A DNA stretch of 64,000 nt from Pseudomonas sp. M47T1 (GTDB lineage: Bacteria > Pseudomonadota > Gammaproteobacteria > Pseudomonadales > Pseudomonadaceae). This document shows, in pieces, positions 45,981 to 56,939 of the stretch; position 1 is the stretch's first letter, and each line of letters begins with the position of its first letter. The position numbers were made by a program, and so were the translations under genes. Location: positions 62,001 to 126,000 of the forward strand of contig NZ_AJWX01000005.1 in the NCBI RefSeq assembly GCF_000263855.1. The letters run 5' to 3'. Under the pieces are notes generated by a model, which worked only from the letters and a program-made list of their open reading frames with translations, made no database searches and had not been told where the DNA came from.

Positions 45981-47273
45981 ATGTCTCACCCCCGCTCACA
46001 CCTGCTGGTCATCGGCTACGTCTGGCCCGAACCGCGTTCCTCGGCCGCCGGCGGGCACATGATGCAGATCCTCCAGGCGTTCCTGGACCAGGGTTGGCAG
46101 ATCACCTTCGCCAGCCCCGCAGGCGACGGCGAGCACATGGCCGACCTGGCCGCGCTGGGCATCGCCCGCCAGCCCATAGCACTGAACAACGAGAGTTTCG
46201 ACCGGTTTGTCGCCACCCTGGCGCCGGACGTGGTGCTGTTCGACCGGTTCTTGATGGAAGAGCAGTTCGGCTGGCGCGTCGAGAAGCACTGCCCCCAGGC
46301 CCTGCGCGTGCTGGAAACCTGCGACCTGCAAAGCCTGCGCGACGCCCGCCAGGCGTTGCTCAAGCAACGCTTGAAGGACAACCCCGAGGGCGAGGACTTC
46401 AGCGACCTGTTCCAGCTTGACCACCCCGGGCTGTACCGGCACATGGCGGCGGCTGATATCAGCCAGCGGGAAATGGCGGCCATTTACCGCTCGGACCTGA
46501 GCCTGATGATCTCCGATGCCGAGAGTACGCTGCTGACCGAGCACTTTCGCGTGCCGGCCGCGCTGCTGCATGCCTGCCCGTTGATGGTCGACGACACGCC
46601 CCGGGACTGGAAGCCCTTCGAACAGCGAGCGCACTTCCTCAGCATCGGCAATTTCCGCCACGCCCCCAACTGGGACGCCGTGCTGTGGCTCAAGACCGTG
46701 CTGTGGCCGCGCATTCGTCAACGCCTGCCCCAGGCCGAACTGCACCTGTACGGCGCCTACACGCCGCCCAAGGCCACCGCGCTGAACAACCCGGCCCAAG
46801 GGTTCCGCATCATGAATTGGGCCGAGGACGCCCTTCAGGTGATGGGCGATGCCCGCGTGGCCCTGGCGCCCCTGCGCTTTGGTGCCGGCATCAAGGGCAA
46901 GCTGCTCGATGCCATGCTGTGCGGCACCCCCAGCGTCACCACGGCCATCGGCGCCGAAGGCATGCGCGGCGACCTGCCCTGGCCCGGGCGGGTGGAGAAC
47001 GACGTGGCCGGCCTGGTGGAGGCCGCCGTCACACTGTATCAGCAGGCTGATACCTGGCAACACGCCCAGGCCCAGGCCATGCCGTTGCTGCGACAGCGCT
47101 ACGCCTATACCGCCCATGCCCAAGCCCTGGTGCAGCGCGTGGAAAGCTTGCGCCAGACGCTTGCCGAGCATCGCCTGGCGAACTTCACTGGGGCCATGCT
47201 GCGCCATCATCACCACAAAAGTACCCAGTACATGGCGCAATGGATCGAGGCGAAGGGAAAAATTTCATCCTGA
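45981..47273 (+). CDS. Glycosyltransferase, GT4-like
   Basis: A 430-residue protein with a GT-B fold pattern. The N-terminal nucleotide-binding-like half begins HLLVIGYVWPEPRSSAAGGHMMQILQAF. The C-terminal donor half has LSIGNFRHAPNWDAV, LHLYGAY and the signature VALAPLRFGAGIKGKLLDAMLCGTPSVTT. Acceptor and pathway are not evident, as no polysaccharide genes flank it. The His-rich stretch near residue 410 (RHHHHK) is probably incidental. Confidence 0.8.
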   Translation: MSHPRSHLLVIGYVWPEPRSSAAGGHMMQILQAFLDQGWQITFASPAGDGEHMADLAALGIARQPIALNNESFDRFVATLAPDVVLFDRFLMEEQFGWRVEKHCPQALRVLETCDLQSLRDARQALLKQRLKDNPEGEDFSDLFQLDHPGLYRHMAAADISQREMAAIYRSDLSLMISDAESTLLTEHFRVPAALLHACPLMVDDTPRDWKPFEQRAHFLSIGNFRHAPNWDAVLWLKTVLWPRIRQRLPQAELHLYGAYTPPKATALNNPAQGFRIMNWAEDALQVMGDARVALAPLRFGAGIKGKLLDAMLCGTPSVTTAIGAEGMRGDLPWPGRVENDVAGLVEAAVTLYQQADTWQHAQAQAMPLLRQRYAYTAHAQALVQRVESLRQTLAEHRLANFTGAMLRHHHHKSTQYMAQWIEAKGKISS

Positions 47274-47358
47274 ATTGGATCCGGATTATAAAATAACGGA
47301 TACACTTTTTGGATTACGGACCAGAACCCTCCAATAAAACCCACAGGTCGCCGCCGTC

Positions 47359-48300
47359 ATGATGGACTCCACGTTCACTGATTTCTCGCACAAGGTCTAC
47401 AAGACCCCGTTGATGCAGCAGATGATCCAGGTGGCCGACGGGCTGCGTCACAATGGCGGCACTCAGGGCGAAAAACAGACCGCCCTGTACAAGGTGGCGT
47501 ATTTCATCCTGCAGAACCCCTGGCTGTCGCCAACGCTGAACATCGAGCGCCTGGCCGAGGGCGCGTGCACCTCCACCGCGGCGGTCAACCGCCTGGCCAA
47601 CCATATGGGGTTCAATGGCTTCACGGGCCTGCGCGAGGCCCTGGTGCAGCACTTGCTGGCGCTTGTGTCGCCCGCCGACCAGATCCACAGCGAATTGGCT
47701 CATCACCCCGAGCGCGGCTTTGGCCTGAGCCAACAGGTGCGCCTGAGCAACGGCAACCTGGAGGCCCTGCTCAACGCCAATGACGATGAGCACTTCGACG
47801 CCATCGTCAAAGCCGTGAGCCAGGCCAACCACCTGTACATCCTGGGCTTCGGCAACTGCCATTTTCTGGCCGGGCTGGCCGCCAGTTGCCTGGTGCCCCA
47901 CTGCGCCCACGTGGTCACGCTGAACATGGAAGGCGGCAGCGAAAACGCCGCCTACCGCCTGGCCACCATCAGCCAGGGCGACACCTTGCTGACCCTGGCG
48001 TTGCCACCCTATACCCGCGACACCCTGCGCATGGCCCAATACGCCCGCAGGCGCGGGGCTGCGGTGATGGCCATTACCGACTCGCCAGCCTCGCCCATGG
48101 TCGACATTGCCGACCACTGCCTGTTCGCACCGCCGGCGCACCCGGTGCTGCGCAACTCCAAGGTGGCCCTGCTGGCGATTATCGAAGCCCTGGCCAGCGC
48201 CGTGCGCCTGCGCAACCTGGAACCGGTGAACGAGTCCATCCGCCTGGCCGAGGATGCCCTGCAGTACCTGCAACGCACTGGCAGCGACCCCCACGACTGA
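47359..48300 (+). CDS. MurR/RpiR-family transcriptional regulator
   Basis: A 313-residue protein with an N-terminal RpiR HTH (LSPTLNIERLAEGACTSTAAVNRLANHMGFNGFTGLREAL) and a C-terminal SIS sugar-phosphate domain (about 150-285; YILGFGNCHFLAG, GDTLLTLALPPYTRDTLRMA, ITDSPASPMVDIAD). It should sense a phosphorylated sugar. It lies 73 bp upstream of mtlR on the same strand and may tune polyol use, for example through fructose-6-phosphate (inference). An AT-rich TCCG-N13-CGGA dyad at 47280-47300 precedes it. Confidence 0.85.
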   Translation: MMDSTFTDFSHKVYKTPLMQQMIQVADGLRHNGGTQGEKQTALYKVAYFILQNPWLSPTLNIERLAEGACTSTAAVNRLANHMGFNGFTGLREALVQHLLALVSPADQIHSELAHHPERGFGLSQQVRLSNGNLEALLNANDDEHFDAIVKAVSQANHLYILGFGNCHFLAGLAASCLVPHCAHVVTLNMEGGSENAAYRLATISQGDTLLTLALPPYTRDTLRMAQYARRRGAAVMAITDSPASPMVDIADHCLFAPPAHPVLRNSKVALLAIIEALASAVRLRNLEPVNESIRLAEDALQYLQRTGSDPHD

Positions 48301-48351
48301 GCGGCCATTGCGCGCCGGCCGAGCCATTGATTACTCTGAAGGTACCTGGCA

Positions 48352-48362
48352 AACAACAACAA
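48352..48362 (+). promoter_or_regulatory. Crc/Hfq CA motifs in the mtlR leader
   Basis: Two overlapping AAYAAYAA matches (48352-48359 and 48355-48362, both AACAACAA) end 11 bases before the mtlR ATG, exactly where a ribosome site belongs. Hfq with Crc would block translation in the presence of preferred carbon sources. Confidence 0.75.
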
Positions 48363-48373
48363 GCGGCCACGGC

Positions 48374-49282
48374 ATGACCCGACCCAGCAGAATCACCGAT
48401 CCGTCCTATGAATTGATGGACGACCATGAAGGCCTGTCGATCATCTATCGCCAGCACGGCTTCCCCTGCCCGCTGGTGCGTTGGCACTTCCACAAGGAAT
48501 ATGAACTGCACCTGATCGTGGCCAGCTCGGGCAAGGTCTTCGTGGGCGACTACATTGGCAATTTCAACCCCAACAGCCTGTTCCTCACCGGCCCCAACCT
48601 GCCCCATAACTGGATCAGCCAGATAGAGCCCGACCAGGTGGTGGAAAAGCGCGACATGCTGGTGAACTTCACCGACGAGCTGTTCGACAGCGCGCAGCCG
48701 GTGTTCAGCGAACTGAAAACCTTGGCGCCACTGCTGGAACGCGCCCGCCATGGCATTGAGTTTCGCTGCCCGCACACCCTGGCCCAGGCCGCGCTGCTGA
48801 TGCAGCGCATCGCCGACAGCCGCGGGGTCAGCCGCCTGGGGCACTTCCTGATCCTGCTGGAGCTGCTGGCAGGCTGCGAAGACTATCAACTGCTGTCCGA
48901 CAGCAGCGCCCCGCCCCTGGCGGACGACCACAGCATGGACCGCACCAACCGCGCCGTGGACTACATTTTCAGCCACTACGGCCGCGAGCTGCCGCTGGAG
49001 GAAGTGGCGCAGTACCTGGGCATGAAACCCACCTATTTCTCCCGCGTGTTCAAACAAGCCACGGGGCGCTGCTTCGTGGAGTTCGTCAACCGCCTGCGCA
49101 TCAGCAAATCCTGCGAATTGCTGGCCGATGGCGACAAGGCCGTGACGGACGTGTGCTTCGAGTCGGGGTTCAATAACATTTCCAACTTCAACCGGCGGTT
49201 CCAGCAGTTGAAGGGCATGACGCCCAGCCATTATCGGCGCTTGGTGGTGCAGCGGTTGACCGAGCAGAACATGGGAGGCTGA
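48374..49282 (+). CDS. mtlR: AraC-family activator of polyol utilisation
   Basis: A 302-residue AraC/XylS regulator with a cupin-type N-terminal domain (VRWHFHKEYELHLIVASSGKVFVGDYIGNFNPNSLFLTGPNLPHNW) and the double HTH at about 195-295 (ELPLEEVAQYLGMKPTYFSRVFKQATG, AVTDVCFESGFNNISNFNRRFQQLKG). It matches MtlR of P. fluorescens in length and in position before mtlE. It should activate mtlEFGKDYZ in response to mannitol, sorbitol or arabitol. Its start has no clear Shine-Dalgarno; tandem CA motifs occupy that space. Confidence 0.9.
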   Translation: MTRPSRITDPSYELMDDHEGLSIIYRQHGFPCPLVRWHFHKEYELHLIVASSGKVFVGDYIGNFNPNSLFLTGPNLPHNWISQIEPDQVVEKRDMLVNFTDELFDSAQPVFSELKTLAPLLERARHGIEFRCPHTLAQAALLMQRIADSRGVSRLGHFLILLELLAGCEDYQLLSDSSAPPLADDHSMDRTNRAVDYIFSHYGRELPLEEVAQYLGMKPTYFSRVFKQATGRCFVEFVNRLRISKSCELLADGDKAVTDVCFESGFNNISNFNRRFQQLKGMTPSHYRRLVVQRLTEQNMGG

Positions 49283-49469
49283 TTCGATGGCGTGGCGCGT
49301 TGCAACCAATGTATCGGGCCTGCGCATCTGGCGGCGATCGATACTGAGAACGCCGCACATTCCCCGCCAAGTGCAAAATAGTATCAATCCCCATGCCTCC
49401 AAGGATTTGTAACCCACCCATTTTCGGTCTGTAATCAAGGCAGATGCTTCCCCCGCTTCAGGAAGCGAC

Positions 49470-49480
49470 AACAACAATAA
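49470..49480 (+). promoter_or_regulatory. Crc/Hfq CA motifs in the mtlE leader
   Basis: AACAACAA (49470-49477) and AACAATAA (49473-49480) both match AAYAAYAA and lie about 40 bases before the mtlE start, inside the probable leader. Confidence 0.7.
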
Positions 49481-49520
49481 CCAGGCTTCGTGCCCACCGG
49501 GCACCGAAGAGGAGTGTGTG

Positions 49521-50843
49521 ATGTCGATGCCCGTCAAAACCCTGCTTGCCCGCGCCACCCTTGCCGCCCTGCTGGGGCTCTGCGTCACGGCCCAAGCCGA
49601 CCAGACCCTGACCATTGCCACGGTCAACAACAGCGACATGATCCGCATGCAGCGGCTGTCGAAAACCTTCGAGGAACAGCACCCCGACATCAAGCTCAAA
49701 TGGGTGGTGCTGGAAGAAAACGTGCTGCGCCAGCGCCTCACCACCGATATCGCCACCCAGGGTGGCCAGTTCGACGTACTGACCATTGGCATGTACGAAG
49801 CGGCACTGTGGGGCGCCAAGGGCTGGCTGGAACCGATGAAAGACCTGCCCGCCGACTACAAGCTCGATGACGTGTTCCCCTCGGTGCGCGACGGCCTGTC
49901 GGTGAACGGCACGCTGTATGCGCTGCCGTTCTACGCCGAAAGCTCGATGACCTATTACCGCACCGACCTGTTCAAGGCCGCCGGGCTGACCATGCCCGAA
50001 CGCCCCACCTGGACCCAAATGGGCGAGTTCGCCGCCAAGCTCACCGACAAGGCCAAGGACCAGTACGGCATTTGCCTGCGCGGCAAGGCCGGCTGGGGCG
50101 AGAACATGGCGCTGATCACCACCCTGGCCAACGCCTGGGGCGGCCGCTGGTTCGACGAGAAATGGCAGCCTGAATTCACCGGGCCGGAATGGACCGGCGC
50201 CCTGACCTTCTACGTCGACACCATGAAGCAATACGGCCCGCCAGGCGCCTCGAGCAACGGCTTCAACGAAAACCTGGCGCTGTTCAACAGCGGCAAGTGC
50301 GCCATGTGGGTTGACGCCACGGTGGCTGGCTCGTTCGTGACCGACAAGTCCCAGAGCAAGGTGGCCGACAGTGTCGGCTTCACCTACGCGCCCCACGAAA
50401 AAACCGACAAAGGCTCAGCCTGGCTGTACTCCTGGGCCCTGGCCATTCCCACCAGCTCCAAGGCCAAGGACGCCGCCAAGACCTTCACCCAATGGGCAAC
50501 CTCCGAGCAGTATGCCTCGCTGGTGGCTGACAAGGACGGCATCACCAACGTACCGCCCGGTACCCGTGCCTCCACCTACAGCGATGCCTACATGAAGGCC
50601 GCACCGTTCGCGAAGATCACCCTGGAATCGCTGAAGTCGGTAGACCCCAAGCACCCCTCGGCCAAGCCCGTGCCCTACGTGGGCATCCAGTTGGTGACCA
50701 TTCCTGAATTTCAGGGCATCGGTACCCAGGTGGGCAAGCTGTTCTCCGGCGCCCTGGTGGGTACCAGCACCGTGGAAAAAGCCCTGGCCGACGCCCAGGC
50801 AACTACTGAGCGCGAAATGAAGCGCGCCGGCTACCCCAAGTAA
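49521..50843 (+). CDS. mtlE: Polyol ABC transporter, periplasmic binding protein
   Basis: A 440-residue secreted family 1 solute-binding protein with signal peptide MSMPVKTLLARATLAALLGLCVTAQA. The mature part (DQTLTIATVNNSDMIRMQRLSKTFEEQHPDIKLKWVVLEE) and the YALPFYAESSMTYYRTDLFK segment fit sorbitol/mannitol-binding MtlE. GAGGAG lies seven bases before the ATG at 49521. It is first in the operon and is followed by a hairpin that may raise its expression over the permeases. Confidence 0.92.
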   Translation: MSMPVKTLLARATLAALLGLCVTAQADQTLTIATVNNSDMIRMQRLSKTFEEQHPDIKLKWVVLEENVLRQRLTTDIATQGGQFDVLTIGMYEAALWGAKGWLEPMKDLPADYKLDDVFPSVRDGLSVNGTLYALPFYAESSMTYYRTDLFKAAGLTMPERPTWTQMGEFAAKLTDKAKDQYGICLRGKAGWGENMALITTLANAWGGRWFDEKWQPEFTGPEWTGALTFYVDTMKQYGPPGASSNGFNENLALFNSGKCAMWVDATVAGSFVTDKSQSKVADSVGFTYAPHEKTDKGSAWLYSWALAIPTSSKAKDAAKTFTQWATSEQYASLVADKDGITNVPPGTRASTYSDAYMKAAPFAKITLESLKSVDPKHPSAKPVPYVGIQLVTIPEFQGIGTQVGKLFSGALVGTSTVEKALADAQATTEREMKRAGYPK

Positions 50844-50855
50844 CAGGACTGTAGC

Positions 50856-50880
50856 GGCCGGCCCCGCCCCGGGGCCGGCC
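50856..50880 (+). terminator. Intercistronic GC hairpin between mtlE and mtlF
   Basis: GGCCGGCCCC (50856-50865) and GGGGCCGGCC (50871-50880) form a perfect 10-bp stem with a five-base loop. No T-run follows. It probably protects the mtlE mRNA or reduces read-through, giving excess binding protein. Confidence 0.65.
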
Positions 50881-50912
50881 AGCCTGTTCCGCCTTTCAAG
50901 GTACCCCACACC

Positions 50913-51854
50913 ATGAGCACCTCCACTGCCAAGGCGCAGCCCCATGCCCAACGCCACCCGGCCCAGCCGGACCCGGGCAAGCGCCGCCTGAACAACCCTG
51001 GCTGGTTTCTGGTCACCCCTTCCGTGGCGCTGTTGCTGCTGTGGATGGTGGTACCGCTGGCCATGACCGTGTATTTCTCGCTGATGCGCTACAACCTGTT
51101 GGACGGTGGCGAGAAAACCTTCACCGGCCTGGGCAACTTCACCTTCTTCTTCACAGATGAAGGGTTTATCCCGGGCATGACCAACACCCTGTTGCTGGTG
51201 GGCAGCGTACTGCTGATCAGCGTGGTGCTGGGCGTGCTGATTTCGGCACTGCTGGAAGCCAGCGAGTTCTTTGGCCGCGGCATCGTGCGTGTGCTGCTGA
51301 TATCGCCGTTTTTCATCATGCCCACGGTGGGCGCGCTGATCTTCAAGAACCTCATCTTCCACCCGGTGTCGGGCATCCTCGCCGCCCTGTGGCGGGCATT
51401 CGGCGCCCAACCCGTGGACTGGCTGGCGAACTACCCGCTGCTGTCGATCATCATCATTGTCTCGTGGCAGTGGCTGCCGTTCGCGATTCTGCTGCTGATG
51501 ACCGCCATGCAGTCGCTGGACCAGGAACAGAAAGAAGCCGCACGCCTGGACGGTGCCGGCCCCATAGCGATTTTCTGGCACCTGACCCTGCCGCACCTGG
51601 CCCGGCCGATTGCCGTGGTGGTGATGATCGAAACCATCTTCCTGCTGTCGGTGTTCGCCGAGATATTCACCACCACCAACGGTGGCCCAGGGTTCGCCTC
51701 CACCAACCTTGCGTACCTGATCTACAACCAGGCGCTGGTGCAGTTCGACGTGGGCATGGCCTCGGCCGGTGGCCTGATTGCCGTGGTCATCGCCAACATC
51801 GCCGCCATCATCCTGGTGCGGATGATCGGCAAAAACCTCACCGACCAGCCTTGA
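50913..51854 (+). CDS. mtlF: Polyol ABC transporter permease
   Basis: A 313-residue MalF-type permease with six membrane helices and the EAA loop (EQKEAARLDGAGPIAIFWHLTLPHLARP). The soluble N-terminal 25 residues are polar. It pairs with the mtlG product, whose gene starts 10 bp downstream. Confidence 0.92.
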   Translation: MSTSTAKAQPHAQRHPAQPDPGKRRLNNPGWFLVTPSVALLLLWMVVPLAMTVYFSLMRYNLLDGGEKTFTGLGNFTFFFTDEGFIPGMTNTLLLVGSVLLISVVLGVLISALLEASEFFGRGIVRVLLISPFFIMPTVGALIFKNLIFHPVSGILAALWRAFGAQPVDWLANYPLLSIIIIVSWQWLPFAILLLMTAMQSLDQEQKEAARLDGAGPIAIFWHLTLPHLARPIAVVVMIETIFLLSVFAEIFTTTNGGPGFASTNLAYLIYNQALVQFDVGMASAGGLIAVVIANIAAIILVRMIGKNLTDQP

Positions 51855-51864
51855 GGGCCGTGCC

Positions 51865-52701
<837 letters not shown>

Positions 52702-52729
52702 CCCCCTTACCCACAGCTTCTCAATGCTC

Positions 52730-52815
52730 GTGGGAGCGGGTTCTGCCCGCGAAACAGGCACCGCATTGCTGCTGATACACCCAGGTGTCCTTTTCGCGGG
52801 CAGAGCCCGCTCCCA
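52730..52815. repeat. REPIN between mtlG and mtlK
   Basis: Two 24-base REP sequences in inverted orientation (52730-52753 and 52792-52815) are complementary except for one position and enclose a 38-base spacer. They carry the GTGGGAGCGGG and CCCGCGAA ends typical of Pseudomonas REPINs. The element lies inside the transcription unit, where it would form a large mRNA hairpin. Confidence 0.9.
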
Positions 52816-52850
52816 CAACAGCTGTTCAGCCATTCGCCAGGAGTGATGTC

Positions 52851-53954
<1,104 letters not shown>

Positions 53955-53969
53955 AGAGGATTTTCACCG

Positions 53970-55451
53970 ATGAAATTGAATCAGCAGAACCTGGCTGCCC
54001 TGGCCGCGCACATCAAGCGCCCCACCTACGACCGCGCCGCCACTCGCCAGGGCATTGTGCACATTGGCGTGGGCGGTTTTCATCGCGCTCACCAGGCGTT
54101 TTACACCGACGCTTTGATGAACATCGGCGAAGGGCTGGACTGGGCCATTTGCGGCGCCGGCCTGCGCAGCGAGGACCAGACCATGCGCGACGCCCTGGCC
54201 GCCCAGGACTCGCTGTACACCCTGGTGGAACTGGGCGACGGCAGCGGCCACGAAGTACGGGTGATCGCCGCCATCAGCGGCATGCTGCTGGGCGAGGACA
54301 ACCCGCAGGCCCTGGTCGACAAACTGGCTGAAGCGGCCGTGCGCATCGTCTCGCTGACCATTACCGAGGGCGGCTACTGCATGGACGACAGCACCGGCGA
54401 GTTCATGGCGCATCTGCCCGCTATCCAGCATGATCTGGCCCACCCCGACGCGCCGCACACGGTTTTCGGCTTCCTGTGCGCGGCGCTGGCCAAGCGGCGT
54501 AAGGCCGGCACCCCGGCGTTCACGGTGATGTCCTGCGATAACCTGCCACACAACGGCGCGGTGGCGCGCAAGGCGGTGCTGGCGTTTGCCGCGCTGCGTG
54601 ACGCGGGCTTGCGTGACTGGATTGCCGAGCACGTCAGTTTTCCCAACGCCATGGTCGACCGCATCACCCCCATGACCAGTACCGCGCACAAGCGCCAGTT
54701 GCTCGAACAACATGGCCTGGACGATCAATGGCCAGTGGTGTGCGAGCCTTTCGTGCAATGGGTGCTGGAAGACAAATTCGGCAACGGCCGCCCGGCCTGG
54801 GAGAAGGTTGGCGTGCAGTTTACCGACGACGTCACGCCCTATGAGGACATGAAGATCAAGCTGCTCAACGGCAGCCACTTGGCCCTCACCTACCTGGGCT
54901 TTCTCAAGGGCTACCGTTTCGTCCACGAAACCATGAACGACCCACTGTTCGTGCGTTACATCCGCGCCTACATGGACCGCGACGTCACCCCGCAACTGGT
55001 CTCGGTGCCAGGCATCGACCTGGAAGGCTACAAGGACACCCTGATTGAGCGTTTCAGCAACCAGGCCATCGCCGACCAACTGGAACGGGTGTGTTCGGAC
55101 GGCTCGTCGAAGTTTCCCAAATTCACCGTCCCAACCCTCAACCGGCTGATCGAGGACGGCGCCACGCTGGATCGCGCCGCGCTGGTGGTCGCCGCCTGGG
55201 CGCTGTACCTCAAGGGCGTCGACGAAAATGGCACGCACTACAGCATTCCCGACCCGCGCGCCGAGTTTTGCCAGGCGCTGGTGGCCGACGACGTCATGCT
55301 GACCCAGCGCCTGCTGGGCGTGGAAGAGATTTTTGGTACCCGCATCCCGCAATCGGCGGCCTTCGTCGCCGCGTTCGAAAACCAGCTCAAGCACCTGCGC
55401 CAACTGGGGGTCGACAAGACCCTGGAGCGCCTGCTGAGCTACGAGGAGTAA
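53970..55451 (+). CDS. mtlD: Mannitol 2-dehydrogenase
   Basis: A 493-residue polyol-specific long-chain dehydrogenase. The NAD site is near the N-terminus (IVHIGVGGFHRAHQAFYTD), and the catalytic residues fall exactly at the published P. fluorescens positions: K295, N300 and H303 in KIKLLNGSHLALTYLG. It oxidises mannitol to fructose, sorbitol to fructose and arabitol to xylulose with NAD+. It lies 15 bp after mtlK and 4 bp before the kinase gene. Confidence 0.95.
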   Translation: MKLNQQNLAALAAHIKRPTYDRAATRQGIVHIGVGGFHRAHQAFYTDALMNIGEGLDWAICGAGLRSEDQTMRDALAAQDSLYTLVELGDGSGHEVRVIAAISGMLLGEDNPQALVDKLAEAAVRIVSLTITEGGYCMDDSTGEFMAHLPAIQHDLAHPDAPHTVFGFLCAALAKRRKAGTPAFTVMSCDNLPHNGAVARKAVLAFAALRDAGLRDWIAEHVSFPNAMVDRITPMTSTAHKRQLLEQHGLDDQWPVVCEPFVQWVLEDKFGNGRPAWEKVGVQFTDDVTPYEDMKIKLLNGSHLALTYLGFLKGYRFVHETMNDPLFVRYIRAYMDRDVTPQLVSVPGIDLEGYKDTLIERFSNQAIADQLERVCSDGSSKFPKFTVPTLNRLIEDGATLDRAALVVAAWALYLKGVDENGTHYSIPDPRAEFCQALVADDVMLTQRLLGVEEIFGTRIPQSAAFVAAFENQLKHLRQLGVDKTLERLLSYEE

Positions 55452-55455
55452 GGCC

Positions 55456-56922
55456 ATGTACCTGGGCATCGATTGCGGCACCCAAGGCACCAAGGCGCTG
55501 CTGCTGGACGCCGCCAGCGGCCAGGTGCTGGGCCAGGGCTCAGCCCCCCATGACATGATCAGCGGCCCCGGCGGCCGCCGAGAGCAAGACCCGGCCCAAT
55601 GGGTACAGGCGCTGTGCACCGCCACTGCCCAGGCCTTGGCCGAGGCCGGCGTGGATGGCCAGCAGGTGCAAGCGGTGGGGGTGTCGGGCCAGCAACATGG
55701 CCTGGTGCTGCTGGACGAGCACGGCCAGGTGCTGCGCCCGGCCAAGCTGTGGTGCGACACCGAGTCCAGCGCGCAGAACCAGCGCCTGCTGGACCACCTG
55801 GGCGGCCCGCAAGGCTCGCTGGACCGCCTGGGCGTGGCCATCGCGCCGGGCTACACGGTGTCGAAGCTGCTGTGGACCCTGGAGGAACACCCCGAAGTCT
55901 TTCGCCAGATCGCCCACGTACTGCTGCCCCACGACTACCTGAATTTCTGGCTGACCGGCCGTCACTGCAGCGAATACGGCGACGCCTCGGGCACTGGTTA
56001 CTTTGATGTACGCCAGCGCCAATGGGACCTGCAGATACTGCGCGACATCGATCCAGGCGGCCGCCTGCAAAAGGCCCTGCCAACCCTGATAGGCCCCCGC
56101 GAAGCCGTGGGCCAACTGCTGCCCGAGGTGGCACGGCGGCTGGGGCTGAACCCGGCGGCGCGGGTGTCCAGCGGCGGTGGCGACAACATGATGGGCGCCA
56201 TCGGCACCGGCAACATCGAGCCGGGGGTGGTGACCATGAGCCTGGGCTCCTCGGGCACCGTCTACGCCTACAGCGCGGAACCTGCGGTCAGCGCAGAGCC
56301 CGAGGTGGCCACCTTCTGTTCGTCCACCGGCGGCTGGCTGCCGCTGATCTGCACCATGAACCTGACCAACGTCACCAGCGCCGTGCGCGAACTGTTCGCC
56401 CTGAGCGTGGAGGCGTTCAACCGCCAGGTGGAAATGGCCCCTATCGGTGCCGACGGTGTGCTGATGCTGCCCTTTCTCAACGGCGAACGGGTACCCGCCC
56501 TGCCCCATGCCACCGGCAGTCTGCTGGGCCTGACCCCCGGCAACCTGAATGCGGCCAACCTGTGCCGGGCGGCCGTGGAAGGCACCACCTTCGGCCTGCG
56601 TTACGGGCTGGACCTCTTGCGCGCGGCAGGCCTTGCCAGCCACAGTATCCGCCTGATCGGCGGCGGTGCACGCAGCGCGGCCTGGCGGCAGATGGTGGCT
56701 GACATCATGAACACCCAGGTCACCTGCCCTCGGCACACCGAGGCAGCGGCCCTTGGCGCGGCCATCCAGGCGGCGTGGTGCGACGGCGCGGGAGAGTTGA
56801 CCAGCCTGTGCCAACGCTGCGTGCAATTGGACCCGGCCCATGACGCACGCCCCATCGCCGCCCATGTGCAAGCCTACGAGCAGGTCTATCGACACTATCG
56901 TCAGCACCTTGCGGTGCTGTGA
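55456..56922 (+). CDS. mtlY: Xylulokinase
   Basis: A 488-residue FGGY-family kinase beginning MYLGIDCGTQGTKALLLD, with VGVSGQQHGLVLLD, DYLNFWLTG, and the C-terminal ATPase segment RLIGGGARSAAWRQMVADI. It phosphorylates xylulose from arabitol oxidation, feeding the pentose phosphate pathway. Order and content match mtlY of P. fluorescens. Confidence 0.92.
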   Translation: MYLGIDCGTQGTKALLLDAASGQVLGQGSAPHDMISGPGGRREQDPAQWVQALCTATAQALAEAGVDGQQVQAVGVSGQQHGLVLLDEHGQVLRPAKLWCDTESSAQNQRLLDHLGGPQGSLDRLGVAIAPGYTVSKLLWTLEEHPEVFRQIAHVLLPHDYLNFWLTGRHCSEYGDASGTGYFDVRQRQWDLQILRDIDPGGRLQKALPTLIGPREAVGQLLPEVARRLGLNPAARVSSGGGDNMMGAIGTGNIEPGVVTMSLGSSGTVYAYSAEPAVSAEPEVATFCSSTGGWLPLICTMNLTNVTSAVRELFALSVEAFNRQVEMAPIGADGVLMLPFLNGERVPALPHATGSLLGLTPGNLNAANLCRAAVEGTTFGLRYGLDLLRAAGLASHSIRLIGGGARSAAWRQMVADIMNTQVTCPRHTEAAALGAAIQAAWCDGAGELTSLCQRCVQLDPAHDARPIAAHVQAYEQVYRHYRQHLAVL

Positions 56923-56939
56923 ATTCATAGGGAGTCATC

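Noticed and set aside
49311..49344. GTATCG/CGATAC inverted repeat as the MtlR operator
   Set aside because: The six-base arms are short and AraC-type activators usually bind direct repeats. The evidence is too weak to call.
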